This document shows, in pieces, positions 39,225 to 50,372 of a DNA stretch of 64,000 bases. The notes beneath the pieces are model-generated. The model saw only the letters and a program-made list of their open reading frames with translations. It did not search any database and had not been told where the DNA came from. Position 1 is the first letter of the stretch; each line of letters starts with the position of its first letter. The stretch is taken from assembly GCA_002842695.1 (NCBI GenBank), contig PHDT01000002.1, positions 1-64,000 on the forward strand. The letters run 5' to 3'. The translations under genes and the position numbers were made by a program. The DNA comes from Bacteroidetes bacterium HGW-Bacteroidetes-10 (GTDB lineage Bacteria; Bacteroidota; Bacteroidia; Bacteroidales; UBA932).

Positions 39225-40061
39225 CTAACTGCTTTTTTGAATCTGGTTGTAGATCTTTATAATGTCCGCAGCCTCCTTCACATCGTGTACCCTGAGTATT
39301 GATGCCCCTTTGGTGAGTGCTATGTAATTTACTGCGCTGGTGGCATGAAGAACATCATCCGGATCTTTGCCAAGAAGTCTGTAAATCATACTTTTTCTTG
39401 AAACGCCTGCCAGCAGGGGATAGAACCCTTTGCCATCCCTTCGTTCAATCTTAAGGGAGTCAAGATTGTTCAGGAGAGTGTAGTTCTGATCCATATTCTT
39501 GGCAAAACCAAACCCCGGGTCAATGATTATGTTGCTTATTCCAATCTCTTCTGCTCTTTGAATGAAATCAAGAAAGTACTCTTTAACCTCCATTGTTACA
39601 TCATCATACTGGCAAAGAGACTGCATTGTTTCGGGTGTCCCTCTTTTGTGCATAGCAATGTATGTCAGTTCAAGCTTTGCAGCCATTGCAAGCATCCCGG
39701 GATCATCTTCACCGGCAGATATGTCATTAATTATAAAGTCCCCAACAAAATCAAATGCTCTTTCAACAATTGAAGACCTGAATGTGTCAATTGATATTTC
39801 GCTGGCAGGATAATCTCTGAGTACCCTTTTTAGAGCCGGTTTGAGCCGCTCCCACTCCTCTTCCTCAGATACGGAAACAGATCCCGGACGGGTTGAGCAT
39901 GCTCCCAGATCTATTATATCAGCCCCGTCTGCAAGCATTTTTTCATACCTTTCGCAGAACTGTGCATCAGATGTTACCCTGCTCTTTTCGTAGAAAGAAT
40001 CGGGGTTTAAATTTATAATCCCCATGACCAGGGGCCTGTCAATTTTGTCTATGGTTATCAT
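39225..40061 (-). CDS. folP: dihydropteroate synthase
   Basis: MGIINLNPDSFYEKSR; DLGACSTRPG; DPGFGFAKN. Confidence 0.95.
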   Translation of the reverse strand: MITIDKIDRPLVMGIINLNPDSFYEKSRVTSDAQFCERYEKMLADGADIIDLGACSTRPGSVSVSEEEEWERLKPALKRVLRDYPASEISIDTFRSSIVERAFDFVGDFIINDISAGEDDPGMLAMAAKLELTYIAMHKRGTPETMQSLCQYDDVTMEVKEYFLDFIQRAEEIGISNIIIDPGFGFAKNMDQNYTLLNNLDSLKIERRDGKGFYPLLAGVSRKSMIYRLLGKDPDDVLHATSAVNYIALTKGASILRVHDVKEAADIIKIYNQIQKSS

Positions 40062-40115
40062 TTTTGGCGGGATTTTGTCTAACTTTGTTTTCTGTCACAA
40101 ATATAGCTTATAATT

Positions 40116-40787
40116 ATGTTAATAGTGTTGGAAGGCTTGGATGGAGCCGGCAAGTCAACTCAGATTGCTCATTTGCAGAAGTATTTCGAGGATAGGGGAG
40201 TGGAGGTTAGATTTCTTCATTTTCCCCGTTATAATTCTCCTGTTTACGGCGATCTTATTGCCCGGTTTCTCAGAGGCGACCTGGGGGGTATTGATCAGGT
40301 TCATCCTCTTCTCATAGCTTTGTTATTTGCAGGTGACAGAGGTGATGCCGCAGCTCAGATACGCCAGTGGCTGGAAGCGGGATATTGTGTGATTCTTGAC
40401 CGCTATCTGTACTCCAACATTGCATTTCAGTGCGCGAAAGTAAAAGACCCTGCAGAGGCCGAAAGTCTCCGTAACTGGATCTTTGAAACCGAATACACGC
40501 ACTTTGCGATTCCCAGACCGGATCTCAATCTCTTCCTTGATGTTCCGCTTTCATTTGTTGATAAGAAACTCAGGGAGGGACGCAATGGCGACGACAGAGA
40601 CTATTTAAAAGGTAAAAACGATATTCACGAAGAGAGCATCCATTTTCAGGAGAGAGTAAGAGAGCGTTATCTTGCCGAATGCGGCAGGGATAAAGAATTT
40701 ATCCGCATTGATTGCTCTTCACCTGAGGGGGATATGTTGCCTCCGGATGAAATTTTCGCCAGAATACAAACAAATATCAAGTTATGA
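40116..40787 (+). CDS. tmk: thymidylate kinase
   Basis: VLEGLDGAGKSTQ; LDRYLYSNIAFQ. Confidence 0.93.
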   Translation: MLIVLEGLDGAGKSTQIAHLQKYFEDRGVEVRFLHFPRYNSPVYGDLIARFLRGDLGGIDQVHPLLIALLFAGDRGDAAAQIRQWLEAGYCVILDRYLYSNIAFQCAKVKDPAEAESLRNWIFETEYTHFAIPRPDLNLFLDVPLSFVDKKLREGRNGDDRDYLKGKNDIHEESIHFQERVRERYLAECGRDKEFIRIDCSSPEGDMLPPDEIFARIQTNIKL

Positions 40788-43126
40788 GTTTTCTCAGGGC
40801 AATTGCAAGAACTATAGCAGGACTCACATTTCTTTTTTCTGGATTTGTGAAGCTTGTCGATCCGGTAGGGGTTGGCCTCATTGTAGGGGAGTATTTCAAG
40901 ATTGCCGGAATTGAAGATATGCACAGGCTTGCCCTTTTTGCAGGATCTTTCATGGCCGGAGCAGAGATGCTGGTTGGTATTGCAATTCTCGTTGGCCTTA
41001 GGATGCGGTTTGCAATCAAGGTTTTGCTTGCTTTTGTCTCATTTTTCACCATCCTGACTCTAATGCTCGCCCTTTTTAATCCAATTCAGGATTGCGGCTG
41101 CTTTGGAGAGGTAATAAAACTTACAAACTGGGAGACATTCTATAAAAACATTCTCCTTCTTGTAATTGCACTCTTCCTTTTTTTCCAGAGAAGACGATTC
41201 GTACCAATTGCTCCGCGTATGTGGGAGATTGGGTTCCTTGGAGTATATGCAGCCCTGGTGGCATTTATAGGGATTTATTCCATAAGGCATCTTCCATTGG
41301 TAGACTTTACAGCTTTTCATACAGGTACAGATATTCCGGAGGAGCTGGCCAGAATCGGGAATCCTTCAGGTCCCGCTTTCGTAACTGAGCTTACCTATGA
41401 AAAGAGCGGGAAGAGAGAGGTTTTCACTCTGGAAAATTTACCCGACTCTACATGGACATTTGTTGACTCAAAAAGTGTTCCGGCAGGTAAGTTTCTGGTT
41501 AATACGTTTACAGACTTCGCGGTATCAGATAAGGATGGCAACTATGTCACAGACTCAATACTTTCTGCAGATAAGCTCTTCATAACAACAATTCCTTACC
41601 TGTACAGATTTAACGAGACACATTACAAAATGGTTTCCGGAATCCACGATTCAGTTGTGGCGACTGGAGCAGGCCATATTGTTTTATGCGGCTCTTCTCC
41701 TGCTCTTGTGGATAGTCTTATGAACAGATACGGACTTGATTGTGAGGTCTATTTTACTGACTTCAAGACATTAATAACAATGAACCGCTCAAACGGAGGC
41801 ACAATGTTAATGAACAAGGGAGTTGTTACTGCAAAATGGTCAAGAAGCGATTTCGAAAAGATAATTGCCTCTCAGGGAGGTGACGGAGTTGAAAAAATGC
41901 TGAAAGAGGATTCAGAGCTGCTTGCCGCAGAAAGACGCATTCGTGAACATCTTCTGGCAGAAATAACAGCTTTTGCAATTCTTGTTCTTATTGCTCTTAT
42001 GAGGTATGTGTGCAAATTTGCATATACTCACAGGATAATACCTGAAAAATCACTGGAAGAGGAGCAGACACTTATAGGAAGGGATATTATTAAAGAGAAT
42101 CTGAAAGATATGAGATGTAAGGTTGAGTGGAAAAAGGATATGAAGAGACTGAATACTCTGGGGCTGAAAATTTTCTGTGACTGGTATGCCAGTCCGGCTA
42201 ACGAGGAGGAACTTAAGGAGCTGTTGCTGTCCGGCGATTTCGCTCCAATGAGAAAACTTATTACAGGATCTGGCTCTAATCTGCTTTTTAACGGAGATTT
42301 TCAGGGGCTAATTATTCATCCCGATATGAAGGATATCAGAATATCAGGTGAGGATAAAAAGTATGTATACCTGAGAGTGGGAGCGGGCGTTGACTGGGAT
42401 TCTCTTGTAGAGTATGCAACTGACAGAGGATGGGGCGGGCTTGAAAACCTGTCACTTATACCTGGTTGTGTTGGTGCCTCTCCGGTTCAGAACATAGGAG
42501 CTTACGGAGCAGAAGCAAAAGATACCATAGAGAGCGTTGAATTTCTGGAGCTCGAAGGTGGTGAAAAAAGGATACTTCAGGCATCTGAATGTGATTTCGG
42601 ATATCGTGATTCGATATTTAAAAGAGAGCTTAAAGGGAAAGTTGTCATTACATATGTAACTTTTCGCCTTACCAAAATACCTGTTGTAAATATTGATTAC
42701 GCAGATGTTACGGCAGCTCTCTCTGCGCTCCCTTCTCCCTCTGTTGGAGATGTTAGAAAAGCGGTAATTGATATAAGGAAATCCAAGCTTCCGGATCCGG
42801 AAGTTGTAGGTAACGCCGGGAGCTTCTTTAAAAATCCGGTGGTTCCTCTGGAGCTGGCAAAGTCAATACAGGCGGAAAATCCTTCAATGAAAATTTACCC
42901 TGTTGACGACATTTCCTGCAAGGTCCCGGCTGCATGGCTCATCGAGCAGTGTGGCTTCAAGGGCACCCGAAAGGGAAATGTTGGCGTACATGACAAACAG
43001 GCACTGGTTCTGCTGGCCTATGACGGAGCAAAAGGCAGCGAACTTATTACCCTTTCGGACGAAATCCGCAGTGCTGTCAAAGAAAAATTCGGCATCGACA
43101 TCGAGCCGGAGGTAAATATTTTATAG
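40784..43126 (+). CDS. murB: DoxX/BT_3928-like membrane protein fused in frame to UDP-N-acetylenolpyruvoylglucosamine reductase (MurB)
   Basis: N-terminal ~440 aa polytopic DoxX-like; C-terminal from MRCKVEWKKDMKRLNTLGLKI (codon at 42110): GSGSNLLF, IPGCVGASPVQNIGAYG, NAGSFFKNP, AAWLIEQCGFKG. Confidence 0.9.
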   Translation: MSFLRAIARTIAGLTFLFSGFVKLVDPVGVGLIVGEYFKIAGIEDMHRLALFAGSFMAGAEMLVGIAILVGLRMRFAIKVLLAFVSFFTILTLMLALFNPIQDCGCFGEVIKLTNWETFYKNILLLVIALFLFFQRRRFVPIAPRMWEIGFLGVYAALVAFIGIYSIRHLPLVDFTAFHTGTDIPEELARIGNPSGPAFVTELTYEKSGKREVFTLENLPDSTWTFVDSKSVPAGKFLVNTFTDFAVSDKDGNYVTDSILSADKLFITTIPYLYRFNETHYKMVSGIHDSVVATGAGHIVLCGSSPALVDSLMNRYGLDCEVYFTDFKTLITMNRSNGGTMLMNKGVVTAKWSRSDFEKIIASQGGDGVEKMLKEDSELLAAERRIREHLLAEITAFAILVLIALMRYVCKFAYTHRIIPEKSLEEEQTLIGRDIIKENLKDMRCKVEWKKDMKRLNTLGLKIFCDWYASPANEEELKELLLSGDFAPMRKLITGSGSNLLFNGDFQGLIIHPDMKDIRISGEDKKYVYLRVGAGVDWDSLVEYATDRGWGGLENLSLIPGCVGASPVQNIGAYGAEAKDTIESVEFLELEGGEKRILQASECDFGYRDSIFKRELKGKVVITYVTFRLTKIPVVNIDYADVTAALSALPSPSVGDVRKAVIDIRKSKLPDPEVVGNAGSFFKNPVVPLELAKSIQAENPSMKIYPVDDISCKVPAAWLIEQCGFKGTRKGNVGVHDKQALVLLAYDGAKGSELITLSDEIRSAVKEKFGIDIEPEVNIL

Positions 43127-43190
43127 TGAAAATGTGATTAGTTTAACTGCGTTGTTTTCTGAAATAGTTCACATGAAGTACTATATAAAT

Positions 43191-43224
43191 AAAGAAGGCT
43201 GCCTGTTCAGGCAGCCTTCTTTTA
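43191..43224. terminator. bidirectional terminator between murB and infB
   Basis: aaagaaggctgcctgttcaggcagccttctttta. Confidence 0.9.
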
Positions 43225-43241
43225 AAAATGAATTACAGTAA

Positions 43242-46200
43242 TTAGAGCTTCCTCTTAATCTCAACAATTGTGTATGCCTCTACGAGGTCACCCACCTTAA
43301 TATCGTTGAATCCGTCAACGTTAAGTCCGCAGTCATAACCTGAAGCAACCTCCTTAACATCATCCTTGAAGCGTTTGAGCGAGCCAAGAGTTCCGGTATA
43401 AATAACGATACCATCTCTGATTACGCGCACTTTTGCACTTCTAATGAGCTTGCCCTCCTTAACCATACAGCCGGCAATTGTTCCAACCTTTGAGATTTTG
43501 AAGATTTCGCGAATCTCTGCTGTTGCAGTAATCTCCTCCTTCTCCTCAGGTGCAAGCATACCTTCGATACCACTCTTAACCTCGTTGATTGCATCGTAAA
43601 TTACGGAGTATAGACGAATCTCTATCTGCTCCTTCTCTGCAAGTCTTCGTGAGTTTGTGCTCGGACGTACCTGGAAGCCTATGATAATTGCATTAGATGC
43701 AGCTGCAAGCAATACGTCGCTTTCAGAAATTGCACCTACAGCCTTATGAATTACATTAACATGAATCTCTTCGTTTGAAAGTTTTATAAGTGAGTCAGAG
43801 AGTGCCTCGATTGAACCATCCACGTCACCCTTAACAATGATGTTAAGTTCCTGGAAGTTTCCAATAGCGATACGACGTCCAATCTCTTCGAGAGTAATGT
43901 GTTTCTGGGTTTTAAGACCCTGTATGCGAATCAGCTGTTCTCTCTTGTTTGCAATATCCTTTGCCTCTTTCTCATCATCCATTGCATTAAAAATCTCACC
44001 TGCAGCAGGTGCTCCGTTCAGACCAAGAATGGATACAGGTGTAGAAGGTCCTGCCTCTGTCACCTTTTGTCCCCTTTCGTTGAACATTGCCTTGATTTTA
44101 CCGTAATGGCTTCCGCTCAGGATATAGTCTCCCACTTTCATTGTTCCTGCATGTACAAGAACAGTTGCGAGATAACCACGTCCTTTGTCAAGTGAAGATT
44201 CAATCACTGTTCCGTTGGCATTCTTGTTTGGATTTGCCTTCAGGTCAAGAAGCTCAGATTCAAGAAGAATCTTTTCGAGCAGCTTGTCAACATTGAGACC
44301 TTGTTTTGCAGATATCTCCTGGCACTGGTATTTTCCACCCCAGTCCTCAACAAGCAGGTTCATGTTTGCAAGTTGTTCCCTGATTCTCTCTGCATTTGCT
44401 CCCGGCTTGTCAATCTTGTTGATTGCGAATATCATCGGTACACCTGCAGCCTGAGCGTGGTTGATAGCCTCGCGGGTTTGCGGCATTATGGCGTCGTCTG
44501 CTGCAATAATAATGATTGCAAGGTCAGTTACTTTAGCACCCCTGGCACGCATAGCAGTAAATGCTTCGTGACCCGGAGTGTCAAGGAATGTTATTCTTTG
44601 ACCGTCAGGTAACTTTACGTTGTAAGCTCCAATATGCTGAGTGATACCACCAGCCTCACCGGCGATTACATTTGCCTTTCTGATATAGTCAAGAAGTGAT
44701 GTCTTACCGTGGTCAACGTGCCCCATGACAGTAACGATAGGAGGTCTTGACATTAGATTCTCCTGTGTATCTTCTTCAACATGGATTGCTCCCTGAATAT
44801 CTGCAGTTACAAATTCAACAGTATAGCCAAACTCTTCTGCAACGAGAACCATTGCCTCTGCGTCAAGTCTCTGGTTTATTGAAACCATAAGTCCCAGGTT
44901 CATACATGCCTCAATAACTTTCGTTACAGGAACGTCCATCATAATTGAAAGATCGTTTACAGTAACAAATTCAGTTACCTGCAGTGTTGATGAATTTTGT
45001 TCCATCAGCTCCTGCTCATCCATCATCTTCTGGCTGGCAATATCTCTTTTGTCACGACGGTACTTGGCACCTTTGGTTTTGCCTTTACCTTCGGTCATTC
45101 TTGCATAAGTCTCTTTGATCTGTTTCTGTACAGCATCCTCGTCAACCTCTGCTCTTACCGGTTTGAATCTGTCCTTCGATTTAACCAGCTGTTTGCTGTC
45201 ACCTTTGTGAACGACAGGTTTTGTTGCCGGTTTTGCAGTATGTTCTGCTGGTTTTACACCCTTACGGTCAGATCCTATCTCTTTTGTAACATCGACCTTT
45301 TCTTTGCCGCCTTTGTGAATTCTTTCACGCTTACCTTTATTAACTACTAATGGCTCGCTCTTTTTGCGGTCAAACTGAGAAAGGTCCATTGTGCCACTGA
45401 TTTTTGGACCGGCAAGTTTTTCAACTTTAGTTTCTATGTGCTCTATCACTACTGGAGTCTGTTGTTCCTGCACCGGCTCTTCCTTGGTCGCTTTAGCTTC
45501 AGTTTTCTCCTTTGCAGGTTTCTGATTGCTGCGGGCTGCTGGTTTCGGGTTATTGTTTTTATCAAGTTCAATTTTTCCGAGAATTTTCGGTTCCTCTATC
45601 TGAGGGACCTCAACAGCAACTTCTTCAACCTTTTCTTCAGGTTGTATTGCCGGAACTTCAACTGGCTTTTCAGCTTCAGCTGCAGGTTTTACTTCTGGCT
45701 CAACAACCGGGGCAGGAGTTGGCTCTTCTTTTTTAACTGGCTCTGCTGCAATTTCAGGAGCAGGAACCGGAGCAGGTGCAGGCGCAGGAGAAGGAGCTGG
45801 TGCCGGAGCAACTACTGGTTCAGTTTTGACCTCTGTTTTAACAGGGGCCGGAGCTTCAGGGGCATGCTGGGGAGCAGCCTGATGTACCGGTCTTCCTTGT
45901 CTGTCCAGATCAATCTTGCCAATTATTTTCGGTTGAGGTGGTTCACTAACAGAGGTTTTGATAAAGACCTCTCTTACATGTAATTCCTCTTCCTTCTCAT
46001 CGTGTTTACTCTGTTCGGCCTGATCAGTTATATCCTTTACCTTAATGGCAACTTTCTTGGACTGCTCTTTAATGAGCTGTTCCTTGCCAAACTCTTTCTT
46101 TATGAGAGCATAGACTTCCGGCGTCAGCTTTGTTATTGGTGTAAGGGTTAGATCAATTTTTTTTGCTTTAAGAAAATCCGACAAGGTCCCCAGCCCAATG

Positions 46201-46250
46201 TTGAACTCCTTCAGTACAATGTTTACTCTTATGTTTTCGCTTTCTGTCAT
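43242..46250 (-). CDS. infB: translation initiation factor IF-2
   Basis: [52 protein letters not shown]; Pro/Ala/Glu-rich N-terminus. Confidence 0.98.
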   Translation of the reverse strand: MTESENIRVNIVLKEFNIGLGTLSDFLKAKKIDLTLTPITKLTPEVYALIKKEFGKEQLIKEQSKKVAIKVKDITDQAEQSKHDEKEEELHVREVFIKTSVSEPPQPKIIGKIDLDRQGRPVHQAAPQHAPEAPAPVKTEVKTEPVVAPAPAPSPAPAPAPVPAPEIAAEPVKKEEPTPAPVVEPEVKPAAEAEKPVEVPAIQPEEKVEEVAVEVPQIEEPKILGKIELDKNNNPKPAARSNQKPAKEKTEAKATKEEPVQEQQTPVVIEHIETKVEKLAGPKISGTMDLSQFDRKKSEPLVVNKGKRERIHKGGKEKVDVTKEIGSDRKGVKPAEHTAKPATKPVVHKGDSKQLVKSKDRFKPVRAEVDEDAVQKQIKETYARMTEGKGKTKGAKYRRDKRDIASQKMMDEQELMEQNSSTLQVTEFVTVNDLSIMMDVPVTKVIEACMNLGLMVSINQRLDAEAMVLVAEEFGYTVEFVTADIQGAIHVEEDTQENLMSRPPIVTVMGHVDHGKTSLLDYIRKANVIAGEAGGITQHIGAYNVKLPDGQRITFLDTPGHEAFTAMRARGAKVTDLAIIIIAADDAIMPQTREAINHAQAAGVPMIFAINKIDKPGANAERIREQLANMNLLVEDWGGKYQCQEISAKQGLNVDKLLEKILLESELLDLKANPNKNANGTVIESSLDKGRGYLATVLVHAGTMKVGDYILSGSHYGKIKAMFNERGQKVTEAGPSTPVSILGLNGAPAAGEIFNAMDDEKEAKDIANKREQLIRIQGLKTQKHITLEEIGRRIAIGNFQELNIIVKGDVDGSIEALSDSLIKLSNEEIHVNVIHKAVGAISESDVLLAAASNAIIIGFQVRPSTNSRRLAEKEQIEIRLYSVIYDAINEVKSGIEGMLAPEEKEEITATAEIREIFKISKVGTIAGCMVKEGKLIRSAKVRVIRDGIVIYTGTLGSLKRFKDDVKEVASGYDCGLNVDGFNDIKVGDLVEAYTIVEIKRKL

Positions 46251-46267
46251 ATGTCTCCTCCTATTTT

Positions 46268-47506
46268 TTAGTTCGACTCCTCAAATTCTGAGCTCAATAT
46301 TTTCTTAACCTCCTGAACAGTCTCAATCTCGAGGTCTGCTCTGCGGGCGATTTCCGTATCCGGAATTGCAAGTACGCTCTTGGCGGTATCACATCCAATT
46401 GTGCGAAGGGCTTCAATTACCCAAATATCAATTTCGTCTGTGAACTCAGTAAGAAGCACGTCATCTTCATCTTCGTCAATTTCGCGGAATACTTCGATAT
46501 CCATACCAACCAGCTGTCCTGCAAGTTTAATGTTGCTGCCGCCTTTTCCAATTGCAAGTGAAACATCACTGGGATTAAGCGATACATAGATTTTCTGGGC
46601 AGGCTCGTTTATCTTAACAGAAGAGATCTTAGCAGGGCTGAGTGCTCTCTGAATAAGAAGCTGCATATTAGATGTCCAGTTGATAATATCAATGTTCTCG
46701 TTACGAAGCTCTTTTACTATACCGTGAATTCTCGATCCCTTAACACCCACACAGGCTCCTACAGGATCAATTCTCTCATCGTAAGACTCAACGGCAACCT
46801 TGGCTCTTTCGCCCGGTATTCTCACAATCTTCTTAATTGTTATAAGGCCGTCAAAAATCTCAGGTACCTCCTGTTCGAACAATCTTTCAAGAAACTCGTT
46901 AGCAGTTCTTGACAGAATGATTACAGGGTTGTTGTTTTTAAGGTCTACTCTTGCAACTACTGCTCTCACAGAGTCGCCCTTGCGGAAGAAGTCAGAAGGA
47001 ATCTGCTCTGTCTTAGGCAACAGTAATTCGTTTCCATCTTCGTCCATTATGAGGACCTCTTTTTTCCAAACCTGGTATACTTCACCCACAACAACCTCTC
47101 CGACTCTCTCTTTGTACTTGTTGTAAAGATTTGCCTTCTCTATGTCCATGATTCTTCCGGACAGATTCTGACGAAGGTTCAGTATTCCACGGCGGCCGAA
47201 TGCAGAAAGTTTTACCTCTTCCGGGTAAGACTCTCCAACTTCAAGCGAGTCGTCAATTTTCGACACCTCTTCAAGTGAAATTTGTGTAGTTGGATCTTCA
47301 ACAACTTCTACAACTTCGCGGTTTCTCCATATTTCGAAGTCACCCTTGTCGATGTTAATGATTATATCGAAGTTATCTGCAGTTCCGTACATCTTTATCA
47401 GCTGATTGCGGAATACATCCTCCAGTACGCTCATCATTGTCGGACGGTCGATATTCTTTAACTCTTTGAATTCAGCAAATGTGCTTATTAAGTTTAACCC
47501 TTCCAT
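46268..47506 (-). CDS. nusA: transcription termination/antitermination factor NusA
   Basis: S1 and KH regions: [50 protein letters not shown]. Confidence 0.97.
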   Translation of the reverse strand: MEGLNLISTFAEFKELKNIDRPTMMSVLEDVFRNQLIKMYGTADNFDIIINIDKGDFEIWRNREVVEVVEDPTTQISLEEVSKIDDSLEVGESYPEEVKLSAFGRRGILNLRQNLSGRIMDIEKANLYNKYKERVGEVVVGEVYQVWKKEVLIMDEDGNELLLPKTEQIPSDFFRKGDSVRAVVARVDLKNNNPVIILSRTANEFLERLFEQEVPEIFDGLITIKKIVRIPGERAKVAVESYDERIDPVGACVGVKGSRIHGIVKELRNENIDIINWTSNMQLLIQRALSPAKISSVKINEPAQKIYVSLNPSDVSLAIGKGGSNIKLAGQLVGMDIEVFREIDEDEDDVLLTEFTDEIDIWVIEALRTIGCDTAKSVLAIPDTEIARRADLEIETVQEVKKILSSEFEESN

Positions 47507-47528
47507 ATTAGGTAAGTTCCTTTAAATA

Positions 47529-47996
47529 TTACTTGAAATGTATTATTGGCTTTGTACTTTTTATATCTTTCAGGAGAAAGTTTTCAGTTATTGTAATTTT
47601 CTCCTTTTTCTTCTTCCCTTCTACCTTCTCACTCTTTTCATGAGATAGTGAAATTTCTTCTTCGGTTGCGGCAGACAAAACACCTTTAAGCTTTCCGCCT
47701 GATCTCAGAACCAGCTCGACCTCTTTACCCATCCATTTCTGGTACTGACGGAATACTTTAAGAGGCTGATCAAGTCCGGCGGAGGTCACAGTAAGCGAGT
47801 AATCCTCAGCCTCTCTGTCAAAACCCTCCTCAATGAGTCTGTTAATATCTATACAATGATTAAGTTCGACAATTCCCATTGAATCAATCGTAACCTCAAT
47901 ATCATTGTCGCGGCTAATCTCAACTCCAACGAGGAACAGTGAGTTCTTCTCCAGGTAGTTTGCGATGTGTGCTGCAATTTTTTCGTTTGAAATCAT
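47529..47996 (-). CDS. rimP: ribosome maturation factor RimP
   Basis: EDYSLTVTSAGLDQPLKVFRQYQKWMGKEV; immediately upstream of nusA. Confidence 0.9.
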   Translation of the reverse strand: MISNEKIAAHIANYLEKNSLFLVGVEISRDNDIEVTIDSMGIVELNHCIDINRLIEEGFDREAEDYSLTVTSAGLDQPLKVFRQYQKWMGKEVELVLRSGGKLKGVLSAATEEEISLSHEKSEKVEGKKKKEKITITENFLLKDIKSTKPIIHFK

Positions 47997-48114
47997 ATGT
48001 AAATGTAATAAATAAGGGGACTGCCGTCCCCTTAAATCCTTTTCCCAAAATCCGCTGCAAATATAGGGATTATTTTTTTATTTTAAAAATATTTTTATTT
48101 AATACCTTTACTTT

Positions 48115-49338
48115 ATGATAACGCAGTATAAAATTATAAATGATCCGGTTCACGGATTTATCAATATACCTCAGGGCCTTATACTTGAGATCATTCAGCA
48201 TCCATATTTCCAGAGGCTGAAAGATATAAAGCAACTGGGACTTACAAATCTTGTATACCCCGGTGCCTGTCACTCCAGGCTAAATCATGCCCTGGGCGCG
48301 ATGCATCTCATGAAAGAGGCAATTAACTCACTTCGGTCAAAAGGGGTTTTTATCTCAGAAGATGATGAATTGCAGGCAATGGCTGCAATTCTCCTCCATG
48401 ATGTAGGACACGGCCCTTTCAGTCATGCACTTGAAAATAATATTCTGCAGGGAGTCTCTCATGAAGAGATTACTCTTGCACTTATGAGGGAGATGAATCG
48501 CCAGATGGGCGGGAGACTTGACGGAGCAATAGAGATATTTACTGGCACCCACAGACTTAAGTTTCTTCATCAGCTTGTTTCAAGCCAGCTGGATGTCGAC
48601 AGGCTAGATTACCTCAGACGAGACAGCTTCTTTTCAGGAGTTGCAGAGGGTATGATAGGACACGAAAGAATAATCAAGATGATGACTGTTCTTGACAACC
48701 ATCTTGTTATTGAGGAAAAGGGTATATATTCTGTGGAAAAATTTCTGATATCCAGGAGACTCATGTACTGGCAGGTTTATCTTCATAAAACTGTAGTAGC
48801 TGCCGAACAGTTGCTTATTGAGATATTGCGCAGGGCAAGAGAGCTGTCTGTGAATGAAGTGGAACTTCCGGGTTCTCCCTCTCTTCTCTTTTTCCTGAAA
48901 AATTCAATTGCAGCTTCATCTCTTTCCAGCAGAGATGTTCTGAATAAATTTACCGGTCTGGACGATACAGATGTCATGTCTGCAATTAAACAGTGGCAGT
49001 CGTCTGATGATAAAATCCTCTCATTATTGTGTAAGATGCTTACAGAGAGGAGACTGCCAAAAATTGTACTTTCTCCGGTTCCATTTGATGGCACAACTTT
49101 TGAGAACGTGATGAACGAAACTGCGGCAAGGGGAATGGAGAGGGAGTTACTTCCCTACTTCGTTAAGACTGGAGAGGTAGAAAATCGCGGCTATAACAGA
49201 GATGAAGAGGATATCAAGATTCTTTCCAAGGAGGGAGGAATCAGTGATATCTATATTATTTCGGATATGTTATCTGCCAGGGCATTTTCACAAATTACCA
49301 AGAAGTATTTTCTTTGCACGCCTAAAACAAACTATTAA
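48115..49338 (+). CDS. HD-domain phosphohydrolase (dNTPase-like)
   Basis: [55 protein letters not shown]. Confidence 0.92.
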   Translation: MITQYKIINDPVHGFINIPQGLILEIIQHPYFQRLKDIKQLGLTNLVYPGACHSRLNHALGAMHLMKEAINSLRSKGVFISEDDELQAMAAILLHDVGHGPFSHALENNILQGVSHEEITLALMREMNRQMGGRLDGAIEIFTGTHRLKFLHQLVSSQLDVDRLDYLRRDSFFSGVAEGMIGHERIIKMMTVLDNHLVIEEKGIYSVEKFLISRRLMYWQVYLHKTVVAAEQLLIEILRRARELSVNEVELPGSPSLLFFLKNSIAASSLSSRDVLNKFTGLDDTDVMSAIKQWQSSDDKILSLLCKMLTERRLPKIVLSPVPFDGTTFENVMNETAARGMERELLPYFVKTGEVENRGYNRDEEDIKILSKEGGISDIYIISDMLSARAFSQITKKYFLCTPKTNY

Positions 49339-49340
49339 AA

Positions 49341-50333
49341 ATGGAACTGTCTGCACAAACTATAGCGACCCATCTGAATGGCATTGTAATTGGAGATCCA
49401 GATACAAAGGTGAGTACCGTAGCTAGGATTGAACAGGGAAAGAGAGGTTCGCTCTGTTTTCTCGCTAATCCTAAATATGAAAATTATCTGTACACAACAA
49501 AAGCCTCAATTGTTCTGGTAAATAAAAGCCTGACTCCATCAAAGCCGGTTGAAGCGACAATGGTTCAGGTTGATGATGCTTATCAGGCTATTGCCTCTTT
49601 ACTGGAACTCTTCAACACGATGAAGGATTCAAAAAAGAGAGGCCGCTCCTGGAGAGCAAGTGTAGCGTGGAGTGCAAAACGAGGAAAAGGTGCATGGATT
49701 GGTGCCGGAGCTTCAGTTGGAAAGAAGAGTGTGATAGGAACCGGTGCTCAGATTCATCCCCAGGTTTTCATTGGAGATTATGTGTCAATAGGTGAGAACT
49801 CAGTAATATTTCCGGGAGTCAGAATCTATAACGGATGCAAGATTGGCAATAACTGTATAATTCATTCTAATGTTGTGATTGGCTCAGACGGATTTGGTTT
49901 TGCACCAACTCCGGACGGCAGTTATAAAAAAATTCCGCAGACAGGTAATGTAGTAATTGAAGATGATGTTGAAATTGGTTCAAATACAACAATCGACAGA
50001 GCCACAATGGGCTCAACAATTATTAGAAAGGGAGTTAAACTAGATAACTTAATTCAGATAGCCCATAATGTAGAAATTGGTGAGAACACAGTGATTGCTG
50101 CACTTGCAGGGGTTGCCGGATCTGCCAGAATTGGGAAAAATTGTCAGATAGGCGGACAGGTAGGAATTGCAGGGCACATCTCGATTGCAGACAATACAAA
50201 GATTGGTGCTCAGGCCGGGATAATGAGCTCTGTTAAGCGCGAAGGTGAGGTTCTTTTGGGCTCTCCAGCTATTGATGCCAGGGAGTTTATGAAGGCCTAT
50301 GCCATCTTCAAAAAATTACACAAACAACAATAA
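49341..50333 (+). CDS. lpxD: UDP-3-O-acylglucosamine N-acyltransferase
   Basis: Left-handed beta-helix hexapeptide repeats; [33 protein letters not shown]. Confidence 0.96.
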   Translation: MELSAQTIATHLNGIVIGDPDTKVSTVARIEQGKRGSLCFLANPKYENYLYTTKASIVLVNKSLTPSKPVEATMVQVDDAYQAIASLLELFNTMKDSKKRGRSWRASVAWSAKRGKGAWIGAGASVGKKSVIGTGAQIHPQVFIGDYVSIGENSVIFPGVRIYNGCKIGNNCIIHSNVVIGSDGFGFAPTPDGSYKKIPQTGNVVIEDDVEIGSNTTIDRATMGSTIIRKGVKLDNLIQIAHNVEIGENTVIAALAGVAGSARIGKNCQIGGQVGIAGHISIADNTKIGAQAGIMSSVKREGEVLLGSPAIDAREFMKAYAIFKKLHKQQ

Positions 50334-50372
50334 TTTACTATCTTTGCCAAGTTTTACACATTTGGAAACTAT

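Noticed and set aside
45438-45983. 181-aa + strand ORF
   Set aside because: Antisense to the low-complexity Pro/Ala/Glu N-terminus of infB; Phe/Arg/Ser-rich artefact.
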